Below are positions 54,866 through 63,765 of a stretch of DNA of 64,000 nt, piece after piece. Each line of letters opens with the position of its first letter. Positions within the stretch are counted from its first letter, which is position 1. The stretch covers positions 1,240,001-1,304,000 of the forward strand of contig NZ_REFW01000001.1 of the NCBI RefSeq assembly GCF_003688855.1, written 5' to 3'. A program made the translations under genes and the position numbers. A model generated the notes under the pieces. It was not told the DNA's origin and searched no databases. It saw nothing but the letters and a program-made list of their open reading frames with translations. Source of the stretch: Tessaracoccus antarcticus. Lineage in GTDB: Bacteria; Actinomycetota; Actinomycetes; Propionibacteriales; Propionibacteriaceae.

Positions 54866-55609
54866 TCAGACGCGGGTGCGGTGCACGGTCTGTTGGTTCG
54901 CCTGCGCGCGCGGACGCACCACCACCGAGTCGATGTTGACGTGCGGCGGGCGCGTGGCCACCCAGACGATGACGTCGGCGACGTCGTCGGCCACGAGCGG
55001 CTCGGCCACGCCCTCGTAGACAGCGTCGGCGCGCTTCTCGTCACCGCCGAACCGCGTGAGGGAGAACTCGTCGGTGCGCACCATGCCCGGTGCCACCTCG
55101 CAGAACCGGACGGGCTGGTCCACGAGTTCCACCCGGAGGGCGTCCTTGACGAACTTCTCGGCGGCCTTCGCTCCGCAATAACCGGCGCCCCCGGCGTACA
55201 CGGCCTCCGCAGCGGTGGAGGTGACGAACACGGCCACACCCTCGGCCGCCACCAGGGCAGGCAGGAGGGCCTTGGTGACCCGGGTCGTGCCCACGACGTT
55301 CAACTCGAACATCTGCGACCATGCCGTGAGGTCCGCCTCGGACACCGGCTCCATCCCGAAGGCTCCGCCAGCGTTGTTGACCAGCACGTCCAGCCGATCA
55401 CCGACCGCGTCCACCAGTCGCGCGACATCCGCATCCGAGGTGATGTCACAGGTCACGGCGCGCCCGCCGATCTCCCTGGCCAGGTCCTCGATGCGCTCGG
55501 CCCGGCGGGCGGCGCAGATGACGTGGAATCCCTCGGCAGCCAACCGGCGGGCGGTGGCGGCTCCAATCCCGGACGATGCCCCTGTCACAACAGCAGTCTG
55601 AACGCTCAT
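54866..55609 (-). CDS. Short-chain dehydrogenase/reductase
   Basis: 247 aa. Cofactor motif TGASSGIGAATARRLA, NNAGGAFG, active-site Ser in FVTSTAAEAVYAGGAGYCGAK with Tyr-x3-Lys (YCGAK). It belongs to the YdfG-like classical SDRs that oxidise hydroxy acids or similar. ATG 55609 has a TAGGTT box 7 nt upstream. Confidence 0.88.
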   Translation of the reverse strand: MSVQTAVVTGASSGIGAATARRLAAEGFHVICAARRAERIEDLAREIGGRAVTCDITSDADVARLVDAVGDRLDVLVNNAGGAFGMEPVSEADLTAWSQMFELNVVGTTRVTKALLPALVAAEGVAVFVTSTAAEAVYAGGAGYCGAKAAEKFVKDALRVELVDQPVRFCEVAPGMVRTDEFSLTRFGGDEKRADAVYEGVAEPLVADDVADVIVWVATRPPHVNIDSVVVRPRAQANQQTVHRTRV

Positions 55610-55616
55610 GCGTCCC

Positions 55617-55622
55617 AACCTA
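55617..55622 (-). promoter_or_regulatory. -10 box of leaderless SDR transcript
   Basis: TAGGTT on the minus strand, 7 nt before ATG 55609. Confidence 0.55.
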
Positions 55623-55644
55623 GTGCGGTGGCCCGGGAAAGCAA

Positions 55645-55672
55645 CGACCCGACCGGAGTGCCGGTCGGGTCG
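55645..55672 (-). terminator. Terminator of gpmA
   Basis: 12-bp stem around AGTG, 20 nt beyond the gpmA stop. Confidence 0.7.
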
Positions 55673-55691
55673 ATGGATGGTTGGCGGGGTG

Positions 55692-56441
55692 TTACTTCTT
55701 TCCCTGGTTCTTCACGGCCTCGATGGACGCGGCTGCGGCCTCGGGGTCGAGGTAGCGGCCACCGACGGTGACGGGCATGTGCTGGTCGTTCAGTTCGTAG
55801 TACAGCGGCACACCCGTGGGGATGTTCAGGCCGGCGATGTCCTCGTCGGAGACGTTGTCGAGGTGCTTCACGAGTGCGCGCAGCGAGTTGCCGTGCGCGG
55901 CCACCAGGACGGTCTTGCCGGCTTCGAGGTCGGGGATGATGTCGGAGCTCCAGTACGGCAGCATCCGCTTCACGACGTCCTTGAGGCATTCCGTGAGCGG
56001 GCGCTCAGCAGCAGGAATGTCGGCGTAGCGCGGGTCGTGGAACTGGCTGTACTCGCTGTCCTGCTCGATGGGCGGCGGCGGGGTGTCGTAGCTGCGGCGC
56101 CACTTCATGAACTGCTCTTCGCCGTACTTGTCACGCGTCTGGGTCTTGTCCAGCCCCTGGAGCGCGCCGTAGTGGCGCTCATTGAGGCGCCAGCTGCGGC
56201 GCACGGGGATCCAGTGGCGATCGCAGCCATCCAGCGTCAGGTTGGCGGTGTGGATGGCGCGACGCATCAGGGAGGTGTGCAGGACGTCGGGCAGCAGACC
56301 TTCGTCCTTCAGCAGCTCGGCTGCGCGCCTTGCCTCTGTCTCGCCCTTGGCGTTGATGTCGACGTCCACCCAACCGGTGAACAGGTTCTTGGCATTCCAT
56401 TCGCTCTCGCCGTGGCGGAGCAGGATGAGCTTTCCAGTCAT
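55692..56441 (-). CDS. gpmA: 2,3-bisphosphoglycerate-dependent phosphoglycerate mutase
   Basis: 249 aa. [20 protein letters not shown] holds the phosphohistidine, [19 protein letters not shown] the substrate site, and [14 protein letters not shown] the second His. It interconverts 3- and 2-phosphoglycerate. ATG 56441 has a TAGGGT box 7 nt upstream, so the transcript is probably leaderless. Confidence 0.96.
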   Translation of the reverse strand: MTGKLILLRHGESEWNAKNLFTGWVDVDINAKGETEARRAAELLKDEGLLPDVLHTSLMRRAIHTANLTLDGCDRHWIPVRRSWRLNERHYGALQGLDKTQTRDKYGEEQFMKWRRSYDTPPPPIEQDSEYSQFHDPRYADIPAAERPLTECLKDVVKRMLPYWSSDIIPDLEAGKTVLVAAHGNSLRALVKHLDNVSDEDIAGLNIPTGVPLYYELNDQHMPVTVGGRYLDPEAAAASIEAVKNQGKK

Positions 56442-56448
56442 GGGGTTC

Positions 56449-56454
56449 ACCCTA
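56449..56454 (-). promoter_or_regulatory. -10 box of leaderless gpmA transcript
   Basis: TAGGGT on the minus strand, 7 nt before ATG 56441. Confidence 0.6.
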
Positions 56455-56473
56455 CCGGCAGCCGCGCACCCCT

Positions 56474-57451
56474 TCAGGACAGGGTGCCGAACCCGTACCC
56501 GGCAGCCTTGTAGGCGTCGATGATCTGTGGCAGCGATGCAACTGTGAGGTCCTTGCCACGGGAGTCGTGGGCCAGCAGGATCACCACCTGCTCGCCGTCG
56601 GTGATGGGCTGGGTGGCCATCGCCACCATGGCCGGCACCGTGGTGGGTCGACGCTTCTTGGGCTCGGCGTCCCCGGTCATGGCGTTCCAGTCGATCCAGG
56701 TGGCACCCCTGGCCTCCAGCGCGGCGTCGGCGGCTGCCATGTGCTTCCACGACATGTGCCCGCCGGGGTAGCGCCAGGCGGTGGTGGAGAAGTCGGGTCC
56801 GAGTACTTCCCGCACCGCGGCCAGGGTCTTGTCGAATTCCGAGGCAACGCGCTCCGCATTGGCGGATCGGCCCGGGTACAACTTCTTGTAGTCGTGGGTG
56901 AGGCTGTGCAGGGCGATGCTGTTGCCTTCGGCGACCTCGCGCTTCAGTATCTCGGGGGCCTTGGGCACCTCCTGTCCCACGATGAAGAATGTCGCGTGCA
57001 CCTGGGCGGCTTTGAGGGCGTCGAGGACCTTGGGGGTGATGAGGTTGCTGGGCCCGTCATCGAAAGTGAGGAACAGAAGTTTGCCGGGTGCCGCGGTGGG
57101 ATCCTTCACCCAGGCGTGCACCTGAGCCGCGGTGTAGACACCTGAGGCTCCCGGCGCCACGGTGTCGACCGCCGGCGGCGTCGTCGGCGTCGTCGGCGGC
57201 GTCGTCGGCGGCTCCGGGGTGGTCATTTCAGGGCTTGGCGACTGCGTGGCCGACTGCTCCGGCGTCACGGGGGTGGTGCGTGTGGGCTTCGCCGCAGGGG
57301 GAGTGGTGGCGGCCGGTGCAGGCGGTGGGGCCTGCGCAACCGCGCTGCTGGGGTCGGCAGAGGGTCCCGCGGAGGGCGGCGGACCCGGTGAGCACGCCAC
57401 GAGGGTGACCGCCACCACGGCCGTACACACCGACATCTTCATCCACGTCAT
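56474..57451 (-). CDS. Polysaccharide deacetylase (NodB domain) lipoprotein
   Basis: 325 aa. Signal peptide with lipobox LVAC (Cys about 20). A ~70-residue Pro/Thr/Ala-rich linker (including [13 protein letters not shown]) spans the wall. The NodB domain has LTFDDGPS (metal Asp), LHSLTHDY (metal His pair), RYPGGH and a late His in LLAHDSRG. It should remove acetyl groups from peptidoglycan or another wall glycan. ATG 57451 is supported by TATGGT 7 nt upstream; ATG 57463 overlaps that box and is rejected. Confidence 0.9.
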   Translation of the reverse strand: MTWMKMSVCTAVVAVTLVACSPGPPPSAGPSADPSSAVAQAPPPAPAATTPPAAKPTRTTPVTPEQSATQSPSPEMTTPEPPTTPPTTPTTPPAVDTVAPGASGVYTAAQVHAWVKDPTAAPGKLLFLTFDDGPSNLITPKVLDALKAAQVHATFFIVGQEVPKAPEILKREVAEGNSIALHSLTHDYKKLYPGRSANAERVASEFDKTLAAVREVLGPDFSTTAWRYPGGHMSWKHMAAADAALEARGATWIDWNAMTGDAEPKKRRPTTVPAMVAMATQPITDGEQVVILLAHDSRGKDLTVASLPQIIDAYKAAGYGFGTLS

Positions 57452-57458
57452 TGAACCC

Positions 57459-57464
57459 ACCATA
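57459..57464 (-). promoter_or_regulatory. -10 box of leaderless deacetylase transcript
   Basis: TATGGT on the minus strand, 7 nt before ATG 57451. Confidence 0.55.
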
Positions 57465-57469
57465 GGCTC

Positions 57470-58135
57470 TCAGGCGTTGGGCCAGTCAATGCCCTCCGGT
57501 GTGTCGCCGGTGATGATGTAGATGACGCGCCGGGCCACGGCGACGGCGTGGTCGGCGAAGCGCTCGAAGTAGCGGCCGAGCAGTGCTGCGTCGACGGCCT
57601 GCTCGGTGGTGCCCTGCCAGCCGCCCGCGAGGATGACGTCGAAGTGTTCGCTGCGCAGCGTGTCCATCTCCGTGTCAATCTGCGCCATCCGGAGAGCGGA
57701 CTTGGCGTCCCGGTCGCGCAGGCTCGCGGCGGCCAGGTCGATCATCTCGATGCACACCTCGGCCATGCGCTTGAAGTTGGGTTCCAGGTCACTGACAACG
57801 GCGTGGTCCGGGTATCGCAGCCGGGCGATCTTGGCGACGTGCGCCGACAGGTCGCCCATGCGGGCCAGTTCGAAAACGACGCGGATGGTGGAGACGATGG
57901 TGCGCAACTCACCCGCCACCGGCGCCTGGAGCGCCAGCAGGGAGAGGCACTTGAATTCCAGTTCCTCGTGCAGTTCGTCAAGCCGCGCGTCGCTGGAGAT
58001 CACTCGTTCGGCCTGGTCCAGATCCGGGTGCAGCAGCGATGACGAGGCCTCCACCATGGCGACCTCCACCAACCCCGCCATCTCGTGGAGCCGGTCCAGC
58101 ACACTGCTGAGTTCCTCATGGTAGTTGGAACGCAT
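57470..58135 (-). CDS. phoU: Phosphate-signalling protein PhoU
   Basis: 221 aa of two PhoU repeats. The N-terminus MRSNYHEELSSVLDRLHEMA is family-typical, so ATG 58135 (GAGGAAGGG upstream) is preferred over 58159. ARMGDLSAHVAKIARL and RYFERFADHAVAVARRV hold the metal-binding E/DxxxD helices. It restrains the SenX3/PhoR kinase when phosphate is plentiful. Divergent from senX3-regX3, with a Pho-box-like repeat between. Confidence 0.93.
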   Translation of the reverse strand: MRSNYHEELSSVLDRLHEMAGLVEVAMVEASSSLLHPDLDQAERVISSDARLDELHEELEFKCLSLLALQAPVAGELRTIVSTIRVVFELARMGDLSAHVAKIARLRYPDHAVVSDLEPNFKRMAEVCIEMIDLAAASLRDRDAKSALRMAQIDTEMDTLRSEHFDVILAGGWQGTTEQAVDAALLGRYFERFADHAVAVARRVIYIITGDTPEGIDWPNA

Positions 58136-58205
58136 CGTCCGCCCTTCCTCAGTCGTCATCCGTCGCTGATGATCCTATGTGGCCTGATACCGAACCACAC
58201 TCCAG

Positions 58206-58228
58206 TCGGGATGAACGGTGTGTGAACG
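58206..58228 (-). promoter_or_regulatory. Pho-box-like direct repeat (RegX3/PhoP site)
   Basis: On the minus strand GTTCACACACC is followed directly by GTTCATCCCG. The TGAACG words (plus strand 58212 and 58223) are 11 bp apart, the unit length of actinobacterial Pho boxes. It lies between phoU and senX3. Confidence 0.65.
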
Positions 58229-58277
58229 ATGGGGGGCAGCGACGCTCGGCCCCGCGGGTGGCCCTGCACCATGCCCC

Positions 58278-58283
58278 TAGGAT
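58278..58283 (+). promoter_or_regulatory. -10 box of leaderless senX3 transcript
   Basis: TAGGAT, then 7 nt, then ATG 58291. Confidence 0.6.
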
Positions 58284-58290
58284 GGCCAGC

Positions 58291-59436
58291 ATGCCGCCTG
58301 TGTTCGCGGGTCTCATCGGGGCCGCCACGACCCTGTTGCTGGTGGTGCTCGTGCTGACGATCCGGCGCACCGTCGCGTCGCGCCAACAACTGACGGCACC
58401 CCGGGCCGGCAGCATCGCCTCCACCGACATGTCGCGGGTGGTGGGTGCGCTGCGTGCCGGAACGATGCTGGTGGGCTCGCATGACGAGGTGCTGACCACC
58501 AACCAGACAGCGCTGGCCATGGGGTTGGCCCGCGGCACCCGGGTGGGGTTCCCCGAGCTTCTGGAACTGGTGCGCCGGGCCCGGATCAGCGGCGAGATCT
58601 TCCGGGGCCACATCGAGCGTGAACGGGAACCAGGTTCCGAGGCGGTGCAGCTGACCGGCCGCGTGGTGCCTCTGGAGGACGGTGTGGTCCTGGTCATCAC
58701 GGAGGACGAGTCCGCCACGCAGCGCGTCGAGGCCGTGCGCCGGGACTTCGTGGCCAATGTCTCCCACGAACTGAAGACGCCCGTCGGTGCCATCGGCATC
58801 CTGGCCGAGGCGGTGGAGGCCGCCAGCGATGACCCGGAGGCTGTGTCCCGCTTCGCCTCGAGGTTGCAGGTGGAGTCCGCCCGGCTCGCGGAACTCGTGG
58901 GCCAGATCATCGAGCTGTCCCGACTGCAGGCTGCCGACCCGTCGCTGACCCTTGATGTGGTGGACATCGAGGACGTCATCGACGAGGCGCTGGGGCGATC
59001 ACGGGAAGCGGCGCACAAGCGCAGCGTGGTGCTGACGCGCACACAGGCGCAGCCCGCGCAGGTACTGGGCGACCAGTGGCAGCTGACCGACGCCGTCGCC
59101 AACCTGGTGCAGAACGCCATCTCCTACTCCGGCCATCAGGCCCGTGTCTCCGTGAGCGTCTCCAGCGTGACGACGGGCGACGACGAGTTCGTGGACATCA
59201 AGGTGTCCGACAACGGCATCGGGATTGCCCCGGACGAGCAGGAACGCATCTTCGAACGCTTCTACCGCGTGGACTACGGCCGCAGCAGGGAAAGTGGAGG
59301 CACGGGGCTGGGACTGGCCATCGTCCGCCACATCGCCAGTTCTCACGGAGGGACCATCAGTGTGTGGTCGCGGCCCCGGCAGGGCTCCACGTTCACCCTG
59401 CGGCTCCCGTCGCACACGAAAGAGGGAAACTCATGA
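58291..59436 (+). CDS. senX3: SenX3-type sensor histidine kinase
   Basis: 381 aa. One TM helix (about 5-24), a PAS-like region (50-140), phospho-acceptor H159 in FVANVSHELKTPVG, N box NLVQNAISYS, G boxes DNGIGIAPDEQERIFERFYR and GTGLGLAIVRHI. Senses phosphate limitation together with PhoU/Pst and phosphorylates RegX3. ATG 58291 is chosen for its -10 box and because the preceding 38 residues of the open frame are not conserved-looking. Stop overlaps regX3 start. Confidence 0.93.
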   Translation: MPPVFAGLIGAATTLLLVVLVLTIRRTVASRQQLTAPRAGSIASTDMSRVVGALRAGTMLVGSHDEVLTTNQTALAMGLARGTRVGFPELLELVRRARISGEIFRGHIEREREPGSEAVQLTGRVVPLEDGVVLVITEDESATQRVEAVRRDFVANVSHELKTPVGAIGILAEAVEAASDDPEAVSRFASRLQVESARLAELVGQIIELSRLQAADPSLTLDVVDIEDVIDEALGRSREAAHKRSVVLTRTQAQPAQVLGDQWQLTDAVANLVQNAISYSGHQARVSVSVSSVTTGDDEFVDIKVSDNGIGIAPDEQERIFERFYRVDYGRSRESGGTGLGLAIVRHIASSHGGTISVWSRPRQGSTFTLRLPSHTKEGNS

Positions 59437-60110
59437 CGCGCATCCTCATCATCGAGGACGAGGAATCGTACCGGGAGGCGCTGTCCTTCATGCTGGGGCG
59501 GGAGGGCTTTGACGTGGCGTCAGCCGCCGACGGTGCGTCCGGGCTGGTCGAATTCGACCGTGGCGGTGCCGACCTTGTCCTGCTGGACCTCATGATGCCG
59601 GGCATGCCCGGCACCGAGGTGTGCCGCCAGTTGCGCGCCCGGGGCAATGTCGCCATCGTGATGGTGAGCGCCCGCGACGCCGAAGTGGACAAGGTGGTGG
59701 GTCTGGAACTGGGGGCCGACGACTACGTCACGAAGCCCTTCAGTCACCGCGAACTCGTGGCACGCATCCGGGCAGTGCTGCGGCGCGGGCAGGACCAGGC
59801 GTTGCTGCCCGGCGTCGTGGAGGTGGACGGCGTCCGCCTGGACGTGGACCGCCACCGGGTGAGCGTCGACGGGGTGGACGTGCGGCTCGCCCTGAGGGAG
59901 TTCGAGCTGCTGGAACTGCTGCTGCGCAACGCCGGAAGGGTCCTGACGCGAGGGCAACTGATCGACCGGATCTGGGGCAGCGACTACGTGGGGGACACCA
60001 AGACCCTCGACGTCCACGTCAAGCGTCTGCGGGCCAAGATCGAGGAGGACCCCGCCTCCCCCCGGCGACTCATCACCGTGCGGGGGCTGGGGTACAAGTT
60101 CGAGGCCTGA
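59433..60110 (+). CDS. regX3: RegX3-type response regulator (OmpR family)
   Basis: 225 aa. Receiver domain with acidic pocket IIEDEES, phospho-acceptor D52 in LLDLMMPGMPG, and K in DDYVTKPFS. The C-terminal winged HTH includes ALREFELLELLLRNAGRVLT and TLDVHVKRLRAKIEEDP. Activated form binds Pho boxes. ATGA overlap with senX3, GAGGGA upstream. Confidence 0.94.
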   Translation: MTRILIIEDEESYREALSFMLGREGFDVASAADGASGLVEFDRGGADLVLLDLMMPGMPGTEVCRQLRARGNVAIVMVSARDAEVDKVVGLELGADDYVTKPFSHRELVARIRAVLRRGQDQALLPGVVEVDGVRLDVDRHRVSVDGVDVRLALREFELLELLLRNAGRVLTRGQLIDRIWGSDYVGDTKTLDVHVKRLRAKIEEDPASPRRLITVRGLGYKFEA

Positions 60111-60113
60111 GTC

Positions 60114-60608
60114 TCAGCCGTTGATCTTGTCCCAGGCCGCCTTGTAGTCGGCGTTGTCCGACGACAGGACCGGCGCCTCCACCGCGGCGGTCGTGCCGTC
60201 GCTGAACTGCATCATCACCTTGGCCAGGAGGCCTTCCTGGAGCCCGGCCTTCTCCACGCGTGAGTCGTCGCCGCCCAGGACGAGGCCACCGTTGATCGGC
60301 ACGTCGCCCGTCAGCGCCACGGGCGTGGGGGCGCCGAAGGTTCCGTCCTGTTGCTCGGCCGATACGCCCACTGCCGTCAGCTTCACAGCCTCGGTGGTGA
60401 AGATGGAACCCAGGAGGAGGCCCTGGCCCTCGGCGTCGGCCAGCACCATCAGGTTGCGCACCTTCACGGGACCCGCATCGGCCTGCACCCCAGCGGCCGG
60501 AGGTGCCTCGTAGCGCCAGTCTCCCGCGGTGCAGCCGGTGGAGAGCCCCACGACCAGGGCGAGGGCGGCGAGACAGGTGCCGACGCGGCGGCGGATGGGC
60601 AGGGTCAT
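60114..60608 (-). CDS. Lipoprotein, possibly copper-chaperone-like
   Basis: 164 aa. Signal peptide with lipobox STGC (Cys about 26). The mature part, VKVRNLMVLADAEGQGLLLG, then AVKLTAVGV and PINGGLVLGGDD, resembles actinobacterial DUF461/PCuAC-like cupredoxin-fold lipoproteins often found beside carD. No Met/His copper motif is evident, so function is uncertain. Convergent with regX3, divergent from carD. Confidence 0.65.
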   Translation of the reverse strand: MTLPIRRRVGTCLAALALVVGLSTGCTAGDWRYEAPPAAGVQADAGPVKVRNLMVLADAEGQGLLLGSIFTTEAVKLTAVGVSAEQQDGTFGAPTPVALTGDVPINGGLVLGGDDSRVEKAGLQEGLLAKVMMQFSDGTTAAVEAPVLSSDNADYKAAWDKING

Positions 60609-60743
60609 GGAAGTCCTCTTCAGGTGGTCGGTGGGGCAATCCTAACCGCAGGTCCCCGGGTGTGCTTGCAGCAGGCCGAGGTGGAAAACGGGCACACTAC
60701 GCCTTCAACGGCTTCAAGGCCACACTGTGACGGCGTGTCGTGC

Positions 60744-60749
60744 TAGAAT
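60744..60749 (+). promoter_or_regulatory. -10 box of the carD promoter
   Basis: TAGAAT with a conventional leader of about 20 nt that includes AAGGGG; no good -35 at 17 nt. Confidence 0.5.
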
Positions 60750-60773
60750 TGCCTGTGGAAAGGGGCCAAATAT

Positions 60774-61259
60774 ATGACTTTCTCGGTCGGTGAAACGGTG
60801 GTGTACCCCAATCATGGGGCCGCACTCATCGAAGACATTGAAACTCGGCAGATAAAAGGGGAGGACAAGCTCTACTTGGTATTGCGAATCCTCGGACAGA
60901 ATGACTTGGTGGTGAGGGTGCCCGCGCACAACCTCGACCTCGTGGGTGTGAGGGACGTGGTGGATGCGGAAGGCCTGGAACGGGTGTTCTCCGTCCTGCG
61001 TGCCGAACACACCGAGGAGCCGACCAACTGGTCCCGGCGATACAAGGCCAACCTGGAGAAGCTGCACTCCGGCAACGTGATCAAGGTCTCCGAGGTCGTC
61101 CGCGACCTGTGGCGTCGTGACCGCGACAAGGGTCTCTCCGCCGGAGAGAAGCGCATGCTCGCCAAGGCCCGCTCCATCCTCGTCGCCGAGCTCGCGCTCG
61201 CTGAGGACGTGGAACAGGATCGCGCCGAGGTCCTGCTCGAAGAGGTACTGGCCTCCTGA
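60774..61259 (+). CDS. carD: CarD-family RNA polymerase-binding regulator
   Basis: 161 aa. The RNAP-interacting Tudor-like domain begins [20 protein letters not shown]. The helical C-terminal domain has [17 protein letters not shown] with the Trp that contacts the upstream edge of the -10, then [19 protein letters not shown]. It stabilises open promoter complexes. ispD and ispF follow as an operon. Confidence 0.96.
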   Translation: MTFSVGETVVYPNHGAALIEDIETRQIKGEDKLYLVLRILGQNDLVVRVPAHNLDLVGVRDVVDAEGLERVFSVLRAEHTEEPTNWSRRYKANLEKLHSGNVIKVSEVVRDLWRRDRDKGLSAGEKRMLAKARSILVAELALAEDVEQDRAEVLLEEVLAS

Positions 61260-61966
61260 GCGCCTCAGCACAACACACGGAACCGGTCGTCGCCATTGTG
61301 GTGGCGGCCGGTTCTGGTTCGCGTCTGGGTGCGTCGGTCCCCAAGGCGTTGGTGCTCCTCGACGGGGTGGCACTGGTGCGGCGCTGCGTGGACAACCTCG
61401 CCGAGGCAGGTGTCGAGCGGGTGGTGGTCACCATCCCTGCAGGCTTCGAGGATGACTTCGCCGGCGCACTGCAGGGCGCCGACACCCAGGTGACGTGCGT
61501 CGTCGGCGGAGGCCGACGACAGGACTCCGTCCGGCTCGGACTGCGCGCCCTGGGTCATCTGCCCGGGACCACCCTCGTGCTGGTCCATGATGCCGCGCGC
61601 CCGCTTGTGCCGGCAGTTGTCGTGGGCCGGGTCCTCCAGGCGTTGCGCGACGGTGCCGTCGCCGTGGTCCCGACCCTCCCCGTGGTGGACTCCATCCGCC
61701 GGTCCGCTGCCGGCACCTCGAGCGTCGTGGACAGGTCGCGCCTGCGGGCGGTCCAGACGCCCCAGGGATTCCGGCTGGACGAACTGGTGCGTGGTCACAC
61801 CCACATCGAACTGGCGGGCCTCGAGGTGACCGACGACGCCGCGGCGTGCGAAGCGCTCGGCCTGCCTGTCGTCCTCGTCGAGGGACACCGCCACGCGCTC
61901 AAGATCACCGAACCCGTCGACATGCTGCTGGCGGCGGCCATCCTCGCCGCGGAAGGAACACCATGA
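61256..61966 (+). CDS. ispD: 2-C-methyl-D-erythritol 4-phosphate cytidylyltransferase
   Basis: The conserved first strand reads [17 protein letters not shown], with Gly-rich CTP loop; VHDAARPLV and QTPQGF are further IspD marks. The nearest GTG (61298) would cut through that strand. The only plausible upstream start in frame is CTG 61256, overlapping the carD stop (CTGA), giving 236 aa. MEP pathway, isoprenoid synthesis. Start confidence is moderate; family certain. Confidence 0.85.
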   Translation: MSASAQHTEPVVAIVVAAGSGSRLGASVPKALVLLDGVALVRRCVDNLAEAGVERVVVTIPAGFEDDFAGALQGADTQVTCVVGGGRRQDSVRLGLRALGHLPGTTLVLVHDAARPLVPAVVVGRVLQALRDGAVAVVPTLPVVDSIRRSAAGTSSVVDRSRLRAVQTPQGFRLDELVRGHTHIELAGLEVTDDAAACEALGLPVVLVEGHRHALKITEPVDMLLAAAILAAEGTP

Positions 61967-62433
61967 GTCACCGAGTGGGAATGGGCACCGACGTCCACGC
62001 TCTGAGCCCCGGCATCGCCATGTGGGTGGCCGGCCTGCACTTCCCGGATGAGCAGTCCGGGCTTGCCGGCCACTCCGACGGTGACGTGGCCGCCCACGCT
62101 GCCTGTGACGCCCTGCTGGGTGCTGCCGGGTTGGGGGATCTGGGAAGCAACTTCGGCACCTCCGCACCACAGTGGGCCGGTGCCAGCGGTGTCGCTTTTC
62201 TGGAGGAGACGGCCCGCCGCGTGCGGGCGGCCGGCTTCCAGGTGGACAACGTGGCCATCCAGGTCATCGGCAACCGCCCCCGGCTCTCCGGCAGGCGCGC
62301 GGAGGCGGAAGCCGTGCTGTCCGCAGCTCTTGGCGCCCCCGTCTCCGTGGCCGCCACCACCACCGATGGGCTGGGACTGACAGGGCGCGGCGAGGGCGTC
62401 GCCGCCACCGCCGTCGCACTGCTGCACACCTGA
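61963..62433 (+). CDS. ispF: 2-C-methyl-D-erythritol 2,4-cyclodiphosphate synthase
   Basis: 156 aa. [10 protein letters not shown] and [20 protein letters not shown] provide the zinc Asp and His residues, with [14 protein letters not shown] at the C-terminus. Next step after IspD and IspE. ATG 61963 overlaps the ispD stop (ATGA), with GGAAGGA upstream. Confidence 0.95.
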   Translation: MSHRVGMGTDVHALSPGIAMWVAGLHFPDEQSGLAGHSDGDVAAHAACDALLGAAGLGDLGSNFGTSAPQWAGASGVAFLEETARRVRAAGFQVDNVAIQVIGNRPRLSGRRAEAEAVLSAALGAPVSVAATTTDGLGLTGRGEGVAATAVALLHT

Positions 62434-62436
62434 GGG

Positions 62437-63654
62437 TCAGCGAACCTCTGAGCTGGGCGCCACGAACGTGTTGCAGACCGACAGCGCATCACCCGTGAGC
62501 CCGCGGGCTGCCCACAGCTGCCGGTTCTCGCCGAGACCGTGGTCACCCTCTTCCATCTCGACGTCGAAGCGTTGCGCGAGTCGATCGTCGCCGATCTCGT
62601 AGCTGATTTCCTTGAACGCATCCTGCTGCGTCTGTCCCAGCGACATGCTCTCGGACAGTGAGTGCAGACCATCACCGGCGAAACAGTCCGCCTGGAGCTC
62701 GATCCGGCGGCTGACCTCGAGGGATTCGGATCCGGTGGTCTGGGAGACAAGGTAGTGCGATGCCGCAAACACTCCGGTGCGTCCCTGGATGGCGTGGCCG
62801 TACTCGTGGGCGATGATGAGATCAAAGGCGACAGGGTCCTTGCCCTGCGCGACCGGAAGGATCCGCAGGATGTCGGCGGCCAGATAGAGGTTCTGGTCGG
62901 CGGCGCAGTAGAAGGCGTTCAGGGAGGGTTGCGTCCCGCAACTTGTGCTGACCTCGGTCCCGGCGGGGTACACGTACAGGGTGGGCTGGTAGGCCTCGAA
63001 GCCGGATGTCTCCAGCGCGGGACCCCACACCCGGGTCAGGCATTCGACGAAGCCGCGCATCCTGGTCTGGAGCGCGTCGTCGCCGATCGACGCCGGGTCC
63101 TCCAGGGGCCCGACGTCACACCGCACGGGTGAGGCGAGTTGCTGCTGGTACAGCGGATTGTCATTCAGCCACGCGGCAATGTCGGACTCGTATTCCGGGA
63201 TCGGGATGTCTGAGACGGGATCGCTGGTGCTGGGCACCACGTAGTCCTCGTTCCTGTAGTCGGATTCGACCGTGTCGGTGCCGGGACGCGACAGTGCGGC
63301 GTAGCCCAGCAGCCCGAGGAGGACGACCGCGGCCACCAGGAGCAACGGCAACGGTCCGCGCCGCTTGCGGGGGGCGGGCGCGGACGTCCCCCACTGCCCC
63401 GGGCGGTTCTGCTGCAGCTGGGGTGGGGGCCCGCCCCAGGGTGGCTGGCCGCCCCACTGGCCAAAGTTCTGGTGCTGGGTGAACCCCTGTTGTTGACCGT
63501 GGGCGCCCTGCTGCCCGAAGCCCTGCTGCTGTCCGAAGCCGCCCTGCTGTCCGAAGCCCTGCTGCGCGGGGCGCTGTGGAGGACCCCATCCCTGCGGGGC
63601 GGGTCCGGGCGCCGGAGGGAAACCGGGCCGTGGCGTGAATCCGGGCTGCGTCAT
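62437..63654 (-). CDS. Membrane-anchored neutral zinc metallopeptidase (YpfJ-like)
   Basis: 405 aa. The first ~95 residues are a cytoplasmic Gly/Gln/Pro/Phe-rich low-complexity tail of FGQQ repeats. One TM helix (about 101-120) leads to an extracellular domain with zinc motif IIAHEYGHAIQG and the downstream ELQADCFAG (third ligand). Paired Cys suggest disulfides. ATG 63654 has TAGCCT 6 nt upstream. Convergent with ispF, 3 nt apart, with no terminator visible. Confidence 0.85.
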   Translation of the reverse strand: MTQPGFTPRPGFPPAPGPAPQGWGPPQRPAQQGFGQQGGFGQQQGFGQQGAHGQQQGFTQHQNFGQWGGQPPWGGPPPQLQQNRPGQWGTSAPAPRKRRGPLPLLLVAAVVLLGLLGYAALSRPGTDTVESDYRNEDYVVPSTSDPVSDIPIPEYESDIAAWLNDNPLYQQQLASPVRCDVGPLEDPASIGDDALQTRMRGFVECLTRVWGPALETSGFEAYQPTLYVYPAGTEVSTSCGTQPSLNAFYCAADQNLYLAADILRILPVAQGKDPVAFDLIIAHEYGHAIQGRTGVFAASHYLVSQTTGSESLEVSRRIELQADCFAGDGLHSLSESMSLGQTQQDAFKEISYEIGDDRLAQRFDVEMEEGDHGLGENRQLWAARGLTGDALSVCNTFVAPSSEVR

Positions 63655-63660
63655 GGGAGA

Positions 63661-63666
63661 AGGCTA
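63661..63666 (-). promoter_or_regulatory. -10 box of leaderless metallopeptidase transcript
   Basis: TAGCCT on the minus strand, 6 nt before ATG 63654. Confidence 0.55.
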
Positions 63667-63765
63667 GCCCGCTGGTGGACCGGGGCCGCACGTTCTGGGG
63701 GCGAGGACCGGGTCTGCGATACCGTTTGGGTCACCATCCGCACATTCCCCCCAGGAGCCGAAGCC

